Shown: positions 34,248 through 44,532, counted from the stretch's first letter. The stretch: 64,000 nt of DNA from Fulvimonas soli (GCF_003148905.1 NZ_QGHC01000004.1:301495-365494); one strand, 5' to 3'. Notes: generated by a model not told the origin, from the sequence alone. Numbers and translations: made by a program.

Positions 34248-34324
34248 TGGTAGCGGGGGCAGGATTCGAACCTGCGACCTTCGGGTTATGAGCCCGACGA
34301 GCTGCCAGACTGCTCCACCCCGCA
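34248..34324 (-). tRNA. Initiator tRNA-fMet (CAT)
   Basis: A 77-nt cloverleaf including an encoded CCA. The anticodon CAT is in CGGGCTCATAACCCG, whose three G:C pairs (GGG/CCC) next to the loop are the hallmark of initiator tRNA. Bases 1 and 72 (T and T) do not pair, also typical of the initiator. The D-arm is GAGCAGTCTGGCAGCTC and the T-arm contains GGTTCGAATCC. It sits between nuoN and rimP, the initiator tRNA neighbouring the initiation factor operon. Confidence 0.97.
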
Positions 34325-34337
34325 TCAGATTTTTGGG

Positions 34338-34366
34338 AGTTTAGCGGGATGGCCGGATTCTTGCAA
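34338..34366 (-). promoter_or_regulatory. Promoter of tRNA-fMet
   Basis: TTGCAA (34361-34366) and TAAACT (34338-34343), spacing 17, on the minus strand between nuoN and the tRNA; start predicted about seven bases before the mature 5' end. Confidence 0.7.
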
Positions 34367-34393
34367 GCCAGCGCGCCAAACTTTTCGCTCCGC

Positions 34394-35833
34394 TCAGCCC
34401 GGGAACGCGGCCCGGCACCAGCCCAGCAGCGGCCCCCAGTACAGGCCCAGCGCCAGCAGCACCAGCGCGTTGACCGACAGCAGCACGCGCAGGCCGGCGT
34501 CCGGCTGCACGCGCACCTCGCTGCCCTCGACGGGCTTGTCGAAGTACATCACCTTCACCACGCGCAGGTAGTAGTACAGGCCCACGATGGCGAACACCGC
34601 GCCGACGATGGCCAGCCACAGCATGCCGGCGTGGATCGCCGCCTGCAGCACCAGCAGCTTGGCGAAGAAGCCGAACAGCGGCGGCACGCCGGCCAGCGAG
34701 AACATCGCCAGCATCATCAGGAAGGCCAGCCACGGCGAGCGCTGGTTGAGGCCCTTGAAGTCGTCGATCTCCTCGCACTCGAAGCCCGCGCGCGCCAGCG
34801 CCAGGATCACGCCGAAGGCCGCGGTGCTCATCAGCGCGTAGCTGATCGCGTAGAACATCGCCGCGGCGTAACCCTCCGGCCCGGCGTTGACCAGGCCCAG
34901 CAGCAGGTAGCCCATGTGCGAGATGGTCGAGTAGGCCAGCAGGCGCTTGAGGTTGCTCTGCACGATCGCCACCAGGTTGCCGATCGCCAGCGAGAGCACC
35001 GCCAGCGCGGCCAGCATCTGCTGCCAGTGCGGCGCCAGGTCGCCCAGTCCGGTCTCCAGCAGGCGGTAGGCCATGCCGAAGGCGGCCAGCTTGGGCGCCG
35101 AGCCGATGAACACGGTGACCGCGGTCGGCGAGCCCTGGTAGACGTCCGGGATCCACATGTGGAACGGCGCCGCGCCGAGCTTGAAGCCGATGCCGACGAT
35201 CACGAAGATCAGCCCGAACACCAGCAGGTTCGGCATCGCCGTGTGCGCGGCCGCGCCGTGCAGCTGCGCCAGCGCCAGCGTGCCGGTGGCGCCGTAGACC
35301 ATCGACATGCCGTACAGCAGCATGCCCGAGGCCAGCGCGCCCAGCACGAAGTACTTGATCGCCGCCTCCGAGGACTGCGCCGAGTCGCGGTTCAGCGCCA
35401 CCAGCGCGTAGGAGGACAGCGTCAACAGCTCCAGCCCCAGGTACACCATCACCAGGTTGCCGGCCGAGACCAGCAGCATCACGCCGAGGGTGGCGAAGAT
35501 CGCCAGCGTGTAGAACTCGCCCACGTACAGCTTGCGGTCGGCCAGGTAGGGCCGCGCGTAGACGAACACCAGCGCGGTGCACAGCAGCGCGAACACCTTG
35601 AGGATCTCGGCCACGCCGTCGCGCACGAACATGCCGCCGTAGGCGGTGACCGGGAACGGCGGCTGGTTCGCCACCACCAGGTAGATCGCCACCAGCACCA
35701 CGGCCAGCGACAGCCAGTGCAGCACGTTGCGCTGCTCGGGCCTGATGAAGGCGTCCAGCAGCAGCAGCAAGCACGCCGCCGCGGTGAGGTACAGCTCGGG
35801 CAGCAGGATCAGGAGGTCAGTGAGGTTCGGCAT
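34394..35833 (-). CDS. nuoN: NADH-quinone oxidoreductase subunit N
   Basis: A 479-residue antiporter-like subunit of the complex I membrane arm, with about 14 hydrophobic helices. Family residues are seen in LSSYALVAL, FKLGAAPFHMWIPDVYQGSPTAVT and LLAYSTISHMGYLLLGL. It is the last gene of the 14-gene nuo operon, 12 nt after nuoM, and ends about 70 nt before tRNA-fMet. Confidence 0.96.
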   Translation of the reverse strand: MPNLTDLLILLPELYLTAAACLLLLLDAFIRPEQRNVLHWLSLAVVLVAIYLVVANQPPFPVTAYGGMFVRDGVAEILKVFALLCTALVFVYARPYLADRKLYVGEFYTLAIFATLGVMLLVSAGNLVMVYLGLELLTLSSYALVALNRDSAQSSEAAIKYFVLGALASGMLLYGMSMVYGATGTLALAQLHGAAAHTAMPNLLVFGLIFVIVGIGFKLGAAPFHMWIPDVYQGSPTAVTVFIGSAPKLAAFGMAYRLLETGLGDLAPHWQQMLAALAVLSLAIGNLVAIVQSNLKRLLAYSTISHMGYLLLGLVNAGPEGYAAAMFYAISYALMSTAAFGVILALARAGFECEEIDDFKGLNQRSPWLAFLMMLAMFSLAGVPPLFGFFAKLLVLQAAIHAGMLWLAIVGAVFAIVGLYYYLRVVKVMYFDKPVEGSEVRVQPDAGLRVLLSVNALVLLALGLYWGPLLGWCRAAFPG

Positions 35834-35845
35834 GTTCGGTCCCGA

Positions 35846-37354
35846 TCAGATCTTGTGAACGCCCAGCTGCTGCACCAGCTGGCCCACCGCGCCGTCCATC
35901 AGGTGCACCAGCGGCTGCGGCCAGACGCCCAGCGCCACCACCGCGGCGGCGAAGGCCAGCAGGACGAAGGTCTCGCGGCCGTTGATGTCCTTCATCTCGG
36001 CCACGTGCGGATTGGTGACGTCGCCCCACAGCACGCGCTTGACCATCCACAGCGTGTAGGCCGCGCCGATGATCAGGGTGAAGGCGGCGAACAGCGCGAT
36101 CCACGGGTTGGCGCTGAAGCTGGCCAGGATCACCATGAACTCGCCCACGAAGCCGCTGGTACCCGGCAGGCCGCAGTTGGCCATGGCGAACAGCACGTAG
36201 AAGAAGCCGAACCACGGCATCACGTTGATCACGCCGCCGTAGTCCTTGATCAGGCGGGTGTGCAGGCGGTCGTACATCACGCCGATGCAGGAGAACATCG
36301 CGCCGGAGACGAAGCCGTGCGAGATCATCTGCACCATCGCGCCCTGCATGCCGAGCTTGGCGGCGTCGGCGTTGCCGGCGCCGCGCACCAGCAGGAAGCC
36401 GATGAAGATGCCCAGGGTGACGAAGCCCATGTGCGCCACCGAGGAGTACGCCACCAACTTCTTCATGTCCTCCTGCACCAGCGCCACGTAGCCGATGTAG
36501 ACCACGGCGACCAGGCTGAGCACGATGATCAGCCAGGCGAACTGCTCGGAGGCGTCCGGCACGATCGGCAGCGAGAAGCGCAGGAAGCCGTACCCGCCGA
36601 TCTTCAGCATCACCGCCGCCAGCACCACCGAGCCGCCGGTCGGCGCCTCCACGTGGGCGTCGGGCAGCCAGGTGTGCACCGGCACCATCGGCACCTTCAC
36701 CGCGAAGGCGATCAGGAAGGCGAAGAACAGCCAGCTCTGCTCGCGCAGGGTCAGCGGCAGCGCGGCCAGCGCGTGCAGGTCGAAGGTGCCGGCCTTCAGG
36801 TACAGGTAGATCAGCCCGACCAGCATGAAGATCGAGCCGAAGAAGGTGTAGATGAAGAACTTCAGCGTGGCGTACACGCGCCGCGGGCCGCCCCAGATGC
36901 CGATCAGGATGAACATCGGGATCAGCATCGCCTCGAAGAACACATAGAACAGCAGCGCGTCGGTGGCGCAGAACACGCCGATCATCAGGCCCTCGAGCAC
37001 CAGCATGGCGGCCATGTACTGGTGCGGCTTGTCCTGGATCACCTCCCACGCGCCGACGATCACCAGGATGCCGACGAAGGTGGTGAGCAGGATCAGCGCC
37101 ACCGAGATGCCGTCCACGCCCAGGCCGTAGTGCACGCCGAGCGAGGCGATCCAGACGTGGCTTTCCACCAGTTGCATGGCGCTGTCGCCGGCGTCGAACT
37201 GCGGCAGCAGGAACAGGCTGACCGCGAAGGTCAGCACCGCCACCGCCAGGGACAGCCAGCGCGCCAGGTTGGGCCGGCCCGAGCCGGCCAGCAGCACGGG
37301 CACCGCGCCGACGATCGGCAGCCAGATCAGCAGGCTGAGCAGGTGATTGAACAT
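35846..37354 (-). CDS. nuoM: NADH-quinone oxidoreductase subunit M
   Basis: A 502-residue proton-translocating antiporter-like subunit. The conserved proton-path helices are visible: HYGLGVDGISVALILL, FAVKVPMVPVHTWLPDAHVEAPTGGS and KKLVAYSSVAHMGFV. Length and position (13 nt after nuoL, before nuoN) are as expected. Confidence 0.97.
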   Translation of the reverse strand: MFNHLLSLLIWLPIVGAVPVLLAGSGRPNLARWLSLAVAVLTFAVSLFLLPQFDAGDSAMQLVESHVWIASLGVHYGLGVDGISVALILLTTFVGILVIVGAWEVIQDKPHQYMAAMLVLEGLMIGVFCATDALLFYVFFEAMLIPMFILIGIWGGPRRVYATLKFFIYTFFGSIFMLVGLIYLYLKAGTFDLHALAALPLTLREQSWLFFAFLIAFAVKVPMVPVHTWLPDAHVEAPTGGSVVLAAVMLKIGGYGFLRFSLPIVPDASEQFAWLIIVLSLVAVVYIGYVALVQEDMKKLVAYSSVAHMGFVTLGIFIGFLLVRGAGNADAAKLGMQGAMVQMISHGFVSGAMFSCIGVMYDRLHTRLIKDYGGVINVMPWFGFFYVLFAMANCGLPGTSGFVGEFMVILASFSANPWIALFAAFTLIIGAAYTLWMVKRVLWGDVTNPHVAEMKDINGRETFVLLAFAAAVVALGVWPQPLVHLMDGAVGQLVQQLGVHKI

Positions 37355-37367
37355 GAAGCTGCTTCCC

Positions 37368-39482
37368 TTATTGCCCGTTTTGGCCGATCAGCCAGTACCC
37401 GCCCAGCAGCAGGACCAGGCCGAGGATCATCGCAACGGCGTAGTGGTAGAGGTAGCCGGACTGCAGCCGGCGCATCCCGGCGGCGATGCGCTCCACCAGG
37501 CCGGCCGAGCCGTTCACCAGCGCGCCGTCGATCACCGCCGCGTCGCCGCCCTTCCACAGCGCGCGGCCCAGCGCCACGCCGCCGCGCGCGAACACCGCGA
37601 AGTACACCGTGTCGAACCAGTACTTGCGGTCGAGCACCACGTACAGCGGCTTCAACGCGCGCTTGATGCGCCCGGCCAGGGCCGGATTGAACAGGTAGAT
37701 GTAGGTGGTGATCGCGAAGGCCAGCACCACCAGCCCGAACGGCAGGCTCCAGAAGCCGTGCAGCGCCATCGCCGTCGCGCCGTGGAACTCGCGGGCCAGC
37801 TCGCCGAGCACGTCGTTGGCCTCCTCGACGCGGACGGCCTGGCCGAACCAGCCGCCGAACAGCACCGGGCCGACGGTGAGGAAGCCGACCAGCAGCGACG
37901 GGATCGCCAGCAGCACCAGCGGCAGGGTCACCACCCACGGCGACTCCTTCGGCGGATGGTGCAGCACGCCCGGCTCGCCGTGGCCCGGCTCGTCGCTGGG
38001 ATGCTCCTCCGGGCTCACCGCCGCGTCCGCGCCGCCGTGGCCGTGCGCCGCGGCGTGGCCGTGCGCATGGTCGTGCGCGTGGCGGCCGTGGCCATGGTCG
38101 TGCACGACCACGAAGCGCTCCTTGCCGTGGAAGGTCAGGTACATCTGGCGGAAGGTGTACAGCGCGGTGACGAAGGCACCGGCCAGCACGCAGAAGTAGG
38201 CGTAGCCCGAGCCCCAGCGGTGCGACGCGCCCACCGCCTCGATGATCGCGTCCTTGGAGTAGAAGCCCGAGGTGAACGGGATCGCCACCAGCGCCAGCGA
38301 GCCGATCCACATGGTGATCCAGGTGACCGGCATGTACTTGCGCAGGCCGCCCATGTAGCGCATGTCCTGCTCGTGGTGCATGGCGATGATCACCGAGCCC
38401 GCGCCCAGGAACAGCAGCGCCTTGAAGAAGGCGTGGGTCATCAGGTGGAACACCGCGCCGGCGTAGGCCGACACGCCCAGTGCCACCGTCATGTAGCCCA
38501 GCTGCGACAGCGTGGAGTACGCCACCACGCGCTTGATGTCGTTCTGCACGATGCCGATCAGGCCGGTGAACAGCGCGCCGGTGGCGCCGATCACCATCAC
38601 GAAGCTGAGCGCGCCGTCGGACAGCTCGTACAGCGGCGACATGCGCGCCACCATGAAGATGCCCGCGGTCACCATCGTCGCGGCATGGATCAGCGCCGAG
38701 ATCGGGGTCGGGCCTTCCATCGAGTCGGGCAGCCACACGTGCAGCGGCACCTGCGCCGACTTGCCCATCGCGCCGATGAACAGCAGCACGCAGATCACGG
38801 TGGCCGCGTCCCAGTGCGTGTTCTGGGTGACCTGCAGCGTGCGGCCGACCAGGCTGCCGGCGCTGGCGAAGGCGGTGCCGTAGTCCAGCGTGCCGAGGAA
38901 GTACAGCACCGCCGCGATGCCCAGCAGGAAGCCGAAGTCGCCCACGCGGTTGACCAGGAACGCCTTGAGGTTGGCGAAGATCGCCGTGGGGCGCTTGTAC
39001 CAGAAGCCGATCAGCAGGTACGACACCAGGCCCACCGCCTCCCAGCCGAAGAACAGCTGCATGAAGTTGTTGCTCATCACGAGCATCAGCATGGAGAAGG
39101 TGAACAGCGAGATGTAGCTGAAGAAGCGCTGGTAGCCGTCGTCGTCCGCCATGTAGCCGATGGTGTAGACGTGCACCAGCAGCGAGACGAAGGTGACCAC
39201 CACCATCATCATCGCGGTGAGGCGGTCCACCAGGAAGCCGACGCTGGCGCTGAAGCGGCCGATCTCGAACCAGGTGTAGACGTTCTGGTTGTAGACCGGC
39301 GCACCGCCCCAGACCAGCTGGTACAGCACCCAGAACGACAGCGCGCAGGACACCGCCACGCCGAGGATGGTGGCGCCGTGCGCGCCGGCGCGGCCGATCG
39401 CCTTGCCGAGGAAGCCGGCGAGCAGGCAGCCGGCCAGCGGCGCCAGCGCGATGATCAGCAGGATGGAAGTGGAGAGAGTCAT
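37368..39482 (-). CDS. nuoL: NADH-quinone oxidoreductase subunit L, with His-rich loop
   Basis: A 704-residue distal antiporter-like subunit that also carries the long lateral helix of the membrane arm at its C-terminus. Core motifs are FFGWEAVGLVSYLLIGFWY, GKSAQVPLHVWLPDSMEGPTPISALIHAATMV and IKRVVAYSTLSQLGYM. Residues 461-482 form a loop with ten His in 22 residues (HDHGHGRHAHDHAHGH and on), then an acidic/Pro stretch to about 512. This is an insertion relative to the core fold, facing the aqueous phase, and unusual in composition. Confidence 0.96.
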   Translation of the reverse strand: MTLSTSILLIIALAPLAGCLLAGFLGKAIGRAGAHGATILGVAVSCALSFWVLYQLVWGGAPVYNQNVYTWFEIGRFSASVGFLVDRLTAMMMVVVTFVSLLVHVYTIGYMADDDGYQRFFSYISLFTFSMLMLVMSNNFMQLFFGWEAVGLVSYLLIGFWYKRPTAIFANLKAFLVNRVGDFGFLLGIAAVLYFLGTLDYGTAFASAGSLVGRTLQVTQNTHWDAATVICVLLFIGAMGKSAQVPLHVWLPDSMEGPTPISALIHAATMVTAGIFMVARMSPLYELSDGALSFVMVIGATGALFTGLIGIVQNDIKRVVAYSTLSQLGYMTVALGVSAYAGAVFHLMTHAFFKALLFLGAGSVIIAMHHEQDMRYMGGLRKYMPVTWITMWIGSLALVAIPFTSGFYSKDAIIEAVGASHRWGSGYAYFCVLAGAFVTALYTFRQMYLTFHGKERFVVVHDHGHGRHAHDHAHGHAAAHGHGGADAAVSPEEHPSDEPGHGEPGVLHHPPKESPWVVTLPLVLLAIPSLLVGFLTVGPVLFGGWFGQAVRVEEANDVLGELAREFHGATAMALHGFWSLPFGLVVLAFAITTYIYLFNPALAGRIKRALKPLYVVLDRKYWFDTVYFAVFARGGVALGRALWKGGDAAVIDGALVNGSAGLVERIAAGMRRLQSGYLYHYAVAMILGLVLLLGGYWLIGQNGQ

Positions 39483-39486
39483 CCGC

Positions 39487-39792
39487 TCAACCCTTCAGGT
39501 CGTCGATTTCGGCGATGTTGATGGTGTCGCGGTTGCGGAACAGCAGCACCAGGATCGCCAGGCCGATGGCGGACTCGGCCGCCGCCACGGTGAGGATGAA
39601 GAACACGAACACCTGGCCGGAGACGTCGCCGAGGAAGCGCGAGAACGCCACGAAGTTGGTGTTCACCGCCAGCAGCATCAGCTCGATCGCCATCAGCAGC
39701 ACGATCACGTTCTTGCGGTTGATGAACAGGCCGGCCACCGCGATGCAGAACAGCACCGCGCCGAACACGATGTAGTGGGAGAGCGTGATCAT
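39487..39792 (-). CDS. nuoK: NADH-quinone oxidoreductase subunit K
   Basis: A 101-residue, three-helix subunit near the quinone end of the membrane arm. The conserved membrane Glu residues are in [20 protein letters not shown] and [20 protein letters not shown]. It overlaps nuoJ by four bases (ATGA at 39789-39792) and precedes nuoL by four bases. Confidence 0.97.
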   Translation of the reverse strand: MITLSHYIVFGAVLFCIAVAGLFINRKNVIVLLMAIELMLLAVNTNFVAFSRFLGDVSGQVFVFFILTVAAAESAIGLAILVLLFRNRDTINIAEIDDLKG

Positions 39793-40433
39793 GCCTGCGG
39801 CTCCTTCGGGGCGGGCGCCTGTGCGCGGACGGCGTCCATCTTGACGATGCGGATGCGGCTCCTGGGGTCGACCCGCACCTGCTCGCCGGCGTCCTGGTGG
39901 CGCACGCCGCGGCGCTTGCGCAGGGTCAGCGCCACCGCGGCGACCACGCCGACGGTGAGGATCAGCGCGGCGACCTCGAACGGCAGCAGGTAGTCGGTGT
40001 ACAGCGCGCGGCCCAGCCAGGCGGTGTTGGACAGGCCGGCGGCCTCGGCCGGGTTCGGCCCCATCGACACCGCGCGCATCGCGCGCACGCCGATCAGCGC
40101 CAGCATCTCGGCCAGCATCACCAGCGCCACCACGATGCCCACCGGCAGGAACCTGATGAAGCCCTCGCGCACCTGCTCCTGGTTGATGTCGAGCATCATC
40201 ACCACGAACAGGAACAGCACCATCACCGCGCCCACGTAGACCACGATCAGCGCGATGGCGAGGAACTCGGCCTCGGCCAGCAGCCACACGCAGGCGGCGC
40301 TGAAGAAGGTGAGCACCAGCGCGAGCACCGCGTGCACCGAGTTCTTCAGGGTGATCACCGCCAGCGCCGCCGCCACGGTCACCGCGGCGAAGGCGTAGAA
40401 GCAGACGAGTTGGAACAGGTTGGGATCGATCAT
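39789..40433 (-). CDS. nuoJ: NADH-quinone oxidoreductase subunit J
   Basis: A 214-residue subunit with five membrane helices ([31 protein letters not shown] at the start), the conserved [22 protein letters not shown] helix containing the pi-bulge region, and a hydrophilic C-terminal tail. Follows nuoI by 12 nt. Confidence 0.95.
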   Translation of the reverse strand: MIDPNLFQLVCFYAFAAVTVAAALAVITLKNSVHAVLALVLTFFSAACVWLLAEAEFLAIALIVVYVGAVMVLFLFVVMMLDINQEQVREGFIRFLPVGIVVALVMLAEMLALIGVRAMRAVSMGPNPAEAAGLSNTAWLGRALYTDYLLPFEVAALILTVGVVAAVALTLRKRRGVRHQDAGEQVRVDPRSRIRIVKMDAVRAQAPAPKEPQA

Positions 40434-40445
40434 GTCGTCGGTGCC

Positions 40446-40937
40446 TTAGCGGTACGCCGCATCCTGGGCGCGGGCCGCGGCGATCTCCGCCTCGAAGCGG
40501 TCGCCGATGGCGAGCAGCTGCGGCTTGGTCACCACGTTCTCGCCGCGATGCTCGAAGTGGTACTCGTGCACGTGCGTCTCCACGATCGAGTCGACCGGGC
40601 AGCTCTCCTCGCAGAAACCGCAGAAGATGCACTTGAACAGGTCGATCTCGTAGCGCGTGGTGCGGCGCTGGCCGTCGCTCTCGCGCGGCGCCGAGTCGAT
40701 GGTGATGGCCAGCGCCGGGCACACCGCCTCGCACAGCTTGCAGGCGATGCAGCGCTCCTCGCCGTTCGGGTAGCGGCGCAGCGCGTGCAGCCCGCGGAAG
40801 CGGCTGGACTTGGGGATGTGCTCCATCGGGTAGCGCATCGTGTACTTCGGGCTGAACATGTAGCGCATGGTCAGGCCCATGCCCTTGAACAGCTCGATCA
40901 GCAGCAGGCTCTTGAAGTAGCTGGCTATGCGGTTCAT
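40446..40937 (-). CDS. nuoI: NADH-quinone oxidoreductase subunit I
   Basis: A 163-residue ferredoxin-like subunit binding two [4Fe-4S] clusters through [12 protein letters not shown] and [12 protein letters not shown]. It carries electrons from the NuoG chain to NuoB. I chose the ATG at 40937 ([13 protein letters not shown]); the longer frame runs into a REP-like repeat cluster. A 240-bp gap full of repeats separates it from nuoH, an interruption not seen elsewhere in this operon. Confidence 0.96.
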   Translation of the reverse strand: MNRIASYFKSLLLIELFKGMGLTMRYMFSPKYTMRYPMEHIPKSSRFRGLHALRRYPNGEERCIACKLCEAVCPALAITIDSAPRESDGQRRTTRYEIDLFKCIFCGFCEESCPVDSIVETHVHEYHFEHRGENVVTKPQLLAIGDRFEAEIAAARAQDAAYR

Positions 40938-40950
40938 GAAAAAGATCTCG

Positions 40951-41165
40951 GCATGCTCCCCTTCTCCCCGCCGGGGAGACAAATCGGCGGGATTGCCGAC
41001 TTGCACGGCGCAAGCCGCCCTGAGGGTGAGGGCCAGGGATGGCCCGAATGTAGGTGGCCCCGCAGGGGCCGGACGAGGGACCGGTGCTCGCCATGAGCGG
41101 GCCTTTTGCGTTCGCCTCCTCTCCCCTCCGGGGAGGGGATCGGGGTGAGGGGCCGGTACTTGCGA
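40951..41165. repeat. REP-like repeat cluster between nuoI and nuoH
   Basis: Several short palindromes, including CTCCCCGCCGGGGAG, CTCCCCTCCGGGGAGGGG, GGCCCCGCAGGGGCC and a GGCCAGGGATGGCC block. They are interspersed with GGGTGAGGG and GGGTGAGGGGCC stretches typical of REP sequences. It has no gene and lies inside an operon. Confidence 0.65.
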
Positions 41166-41178
41166 TAGCCGCTCATCC

Positions 41179-42201
41179 TCAGGCTCCCGTGACGACCCAG
41201 CCGAAGTACTTCATGCAGCCGGCCACCAGCACCCACACGATCGAGATCGGGATGAACACCTTCCAGCCCAGCCGCATGATCTGGTCGTAGCGGTAGCGCG
41301 GGAAGCTGGCGCGGAACCACAGGAACAGGAAGGCGAACACGAAGGCCTTGACGAACAGCCAGGCGAAGCTGCCCTGCCCGATCCAGCCCCACGAGGGCGG
41401 GAACGGGCTCAGCCAGCCGCCCAGGAACAGGACCGAGGCCAGGAAGCTGACCAGGATCATGTTGGCGTACTCGGCCAGGAAGAAGATCGCGAAGGCCGAG
41501 CCGGAATACTCCACGTGGAAGCCGGCGACGATCTCCGACTCGCCCTCGGCCACGTCGAACGGCGCGCGGTTGGTCTCGGCCACGCCGGACACGAAGTAGA
41601 TCACGAACACCGGCAGCAGCGGCAGCCAGAACCAGTCGAGCAGGCCCTTGCCGCCGGCCTGCGCGTGCACGATGTCGGTGAGGTTGAGCGAGCCGGCCAG
41701 CACCAGCACGCAGACCAGGCACAGGCCCATCGCCAGCTCGTAGGAGATCACCTGCGCCGCCGAGCGCATCGCGCCGAGCAGCGCGTAGCGCGAGTTGGAG
41801 GCCCAGCCGGCGAGGATGATGCCGTACACGCCCATCGAGGTCATCGCCAGCAGGTACAGCAGGCCGGCGTTGACGTTGGCCAGCACCATCCTCTCGCCGA
41901 ACGGGATCACCGACCAGGCGGCGAACGCGGGCACCAGCGCGAGCAGCGGCGCGAGGTAGTACAGGAACCTGTTCGCGTTGGTCGGCAGGATCACTTCCTT
42001 GATCAGCAGCTTGACCACGTCGGCGAAGGCCTGCAGCAGGCCGAGCGGACCGATCTTGTTCGGTCCCATGCGCACGTGCATCCAGCCGATGACCTTGCGC
42101 TCCCAGTACACGAACATGGCCACCGCCAGGATCAGCGGCACCGCGATGCACAGGATGTAGACGACCGGCCAGACGACCTGGTTGAGGATCTGTTCGCCCA
42201 T
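41179..42201 (-). CDS. nuoH: NADH-quinone oxidoreductase subunit H
   Basis: A 340-residue membrane subunit that forms much of the quinone chamber, with about eight helices. Diagnostic loops are [36 protein letters not shown] in overview, [19 protein letters not shown] and [26 protein letters not shown]. Follows nuoG by three bases. Confidence 0.97.
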   Translation of the reverse strand: MGEQILNQVVWPVVYILCIAVPLILAVAMFVYWERKVIGWMHVRMGPNKIGPLGLLQAFADVVKLLIKEVILPTNANRFLYYLAPLLALVPAFAAWSVIPFGERMVLANVNAGLLYLLAMTSMGVYGIILAGWASNSRYALLGAMRSAAQVISYELAMGLCLVCVLVLAGSLNLTDIVHAQAGGKGLLDWFWLPLLPVFVIYFVSGVAETNRAPFDVAEGESEIVAGFHVEYSGSAFAIFFLAEYANMILVSFLASVLFLGGWLSPFPPSWGWIGQGSFAWLFVKAFVFAFLFLWFRASFPRYRYDQIMRLGWKVFIPISIVWVLVAGCMKYFGWVVTGA

Positions 42202-42204
42202 GGG

Positions 42205-44532
42205 TTACGCCTTGCTCACGGTGATGGCCGCGCCGTACGGCGGCAGCGTGGCGGTGGAGTCCTGCGCGGCCTCGACCCAGGCGGCGCCGTCGGGCACCGC
42301 GGGGTCGACGACGAGCGGCAGCACGGCGTCGGCCACGCGCACCGCGGCGGCGCCGGCCAGGCCGAGCCGCTGCGCCTCGTCCGCGTTCACCCGCACGGCC
42401 GGCGCACGGTTGAGCGGGTGCGCGTTGAGCGCGCCCGCGCGGCGCAGCACCGCGTCGACGCGGTAGATCGGCCAGGTCGCCAGGCGGGTCAGGCCGGCGG
42501 CGGCCGGCCGCGGGGCCAGGCGGCCCTCGCGCGGCGCGGCGGGGCGCGCGACGATGCCGTCGCGCAGCCCGGCCAGGTCGTCGAACTCGAAGCTCGGCAG
42601 CTGCATCAGGCCGCCCAGCGCGCGCAGCACCTTCCAGCCGTCGCGCGCCTCGCCCGGCGCCTTCGCGCCGGCCCGCACCTGCTGCGCCAGGCCGTCGACG
42701 TTGACCAGCGTGCCGTCGGTTTCCGGCAGCAGCGCGATCGGCAGGATCACGTCGGCCACCTCGCGCAGCGCCGGCGGGGCGAAGGCGCTGAACGCCACCA
42801 CCCGCGCGTCGCGCAGCGCCTTCAGCGCGGCGGCGCCGTCGGCGAAGTCGTGCGGCGGCTCCGCGCCGTACAGCACGTAGGCCTGGCGCGGCTGCGCCAG
42901 CATCGCCTGCGCGTCCAGGCCGCCATTGCCCGGCAGCACGCCGAGCCGGGCCAGGCCGACGGCGTTGGCGCCCACCGGCAGCTCGTCGTAGCCCGCGCCG
43001 GTGGCCTGCGCGATGAAGCGGGCGAGCGCGCGCAGCCAGGAGGCCTGCGGATGGGTGACCGCGGCCTCGCCGAGGATCACCACCGCCTTGCCGGACTTCA
43101 GCGCGGCGATCGCCGCGTGGTCGCCCTCGTCGCTCGCGGCCGCGTTGATCGCCTCCGCCAGCGCGGCCGGCGCGCCCGCGCCTTCCGCCACGGCGGCGCG
43201 GGCCAGCGCCAGCAGCGCGTCGGCCAGCGCCTGCGGCGCCGTAATGGCCTCGCCGGCCAGCCGGTAGTTGAAGTCGAAGCGTGCCGGGTTCACCGCGTAG
43301 ACCTTGGCGCCCTTCTTCACCGCCTGGTGCAGGCGGTGGTTGAGCAGCGGCATCTCGCGGCGCAGGTCGGAGCCGACCAGCAGTGCGGCCCTGACCTCCT
43401 GCACCTCGGCCGCCGGCAGCGCGAACGGCTGCGCCGCGGCGCCATCGGCGAAGTCGAGCTGGCGCAGGCGGTGGTCCAGGTGCGGGCTGCCGAGGCCGCG
43501 CGCCAGGCGCACCAGCAGGTCGCCTTCCTCGTCGGTGGTGGCCGGGTGCGCCAGGATGCCCAGCTCGCCGCCCGGCACGCTCCTGAGCGCCTCGGCGGCG
43601 ACGGCCAGCGCGTCGTCCCAGGTGGTGGCCTGCCACTGGCCGTTGCGCCTGACCTCCGGCGCGCGCAGGCGGTCGGCGGCGTACAGTCCCTCGTGGCTGT
43701 AGCGGTCGCGGTCGGACAGCCAGCACTCGTTGATCGCCTCGTTGTCGCGCGGCACGGTGCGCAGCACCTCGCCGCGGCGGGTGTGCAGCCACAGGTTGGA
43801 GCCCAGCGCGTCGTGGTAGGCGACCGACGGTCTGGCCACCAGCTCCCAGGCGCGCGCCTTGTACTGGAACGGCTTGTTGGTGAGCGCGCCGACCGGGCAC
43901 ACGTCGATGATGTTGCCCGACAGCTCCGTCTCCAGCGTCTTGCCGATGTAGGTGCCGATCTGCAGGTTGTCGCCGCGGCTCATGCCGCCCAGCTCGTAGG
44001 TGCCGGCGATCTCGCTGGTGAAGCGCACGCAGCGCGTGCACTGGATGCAGCGGGTCATCTCGGTGGCGACCAGCGAGCCGAGGTTCTCGTCGGCGATGGT
44101 GCGCTTGCGCTCGGTGTAGCGCGACACGCTGCGGCCGTAGCCCAGCGCCACGTCCTGCAGCTCGCACTCGCCGCCCTGGTCGCAGATCGGGCAGTCCAGC
44201 GGGTGGTTGATCAGCAGGAACTCCATCACGTCCTTCTGGAACTTCAGGGCGGCGTCGGAGCGGGTCCTGACCTTCATGCCCTCGGCCACCGGCGTGGCGC
44301 AGGCCGGCTGCGGCTTGGGCATGGGCTTGCCGCCCATCTCCACCTCGACCAGGCACATGCGGCAGTTGGCGGCGATCGGCAGCTTGCGGTGGTAGCAGAA
44401 GCGCGGGATGGCCACGCCGATGGCGTCGGCCGCCTCGATGATCATGGCGCCCTTGCGGATCTGCGTGGGCTTGCCGTCGATCTCGACGTTGAGCAGATCG
44501 GGCGCGGCGTGGTTGGCGGGCTGCGCACTCAT
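42205..44532 (-). CDS. nuoG: NADH-quinone oxidoreductase subunit G
   Basis: A 775-residue iron-sulfur subunit. The N-terminal [2Fe-2S] domain (RFCYHRKLPIAANCRMCLVEVE), the His-ligated [4Fe-4S] motif (HPLDCPICDQGGECELQD), the second [4Fe-4S] (RCIQCTRCVRFTSEI) and the molybdopterin-oxidoreductase-like C-terminal domain are all present. The start at 44532 has AGGGAG upstream. Its start overlaps the stop of a 44-codon repeat-derived frame that links it to nuoF. Confidence 0.95.
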   Translation of the reverse strand: MSAQPANHAAPDLLNVEIDGKPTQIRKGAMIIEAADAIGVAIPRFCYHRKLPIAANCRMCLVEVEMGGKPMPKPQPACATPVAEGMKVRTRSDAALKFQKDVMEFLLINHPLDCPICDQGGECELQDVALGYGRSVSRYTERKRTIADENLGSLVATEMTRCIQCTRCVRFTSEIAGTYELGGMSRGDNLQIGTYIGKTLETELSGNIIDVCPVGALTNKPFQYKARAWELVARPSVAYHDALGSNLWLHTRRGEVLRTVPRDNEAINECWLSDRDRYSHEGLYAADRLRAPEVRRNGQWQATTWDDALAVAAEALRSVPGGELGILAHPATTDEEGDLLVRLARGLGSPHLDHRLRQLDFADGAAAQPFALPAAEVQEVRAALLVGSDLRREMPLLNHRLHQAVKKGAKVYAVNPARFDFNYRLAGEAITAPQALADALLALARAAVAEGAGAPAALAEAINAAASDEGDHAAIAALKSGKAVVILGEAAVTHPQASWLRALARFIAQATGAGYDELPVGANAVGLARLGVLPGNGGLDAQAMLAQPRQAYVLYGAEPPHDFADGAAALKALRDARVVAFSAFAPPALREVADVILPIALLPETDGTLVNVDGLAQQVRAGAKAPGEARDGWKVLRALGGLMQLPSFEFDDLAGLRDGIVARPAAPREGRLAPRPAAAGLTRLATWPIYRVDAVLRRAGALNAHPLNRAPAVRVNADEAQRLGLAGAAAVRVADAVLPLVVDPAVPDGAAWVEAAQDSTATLPPYGAAITVSKA

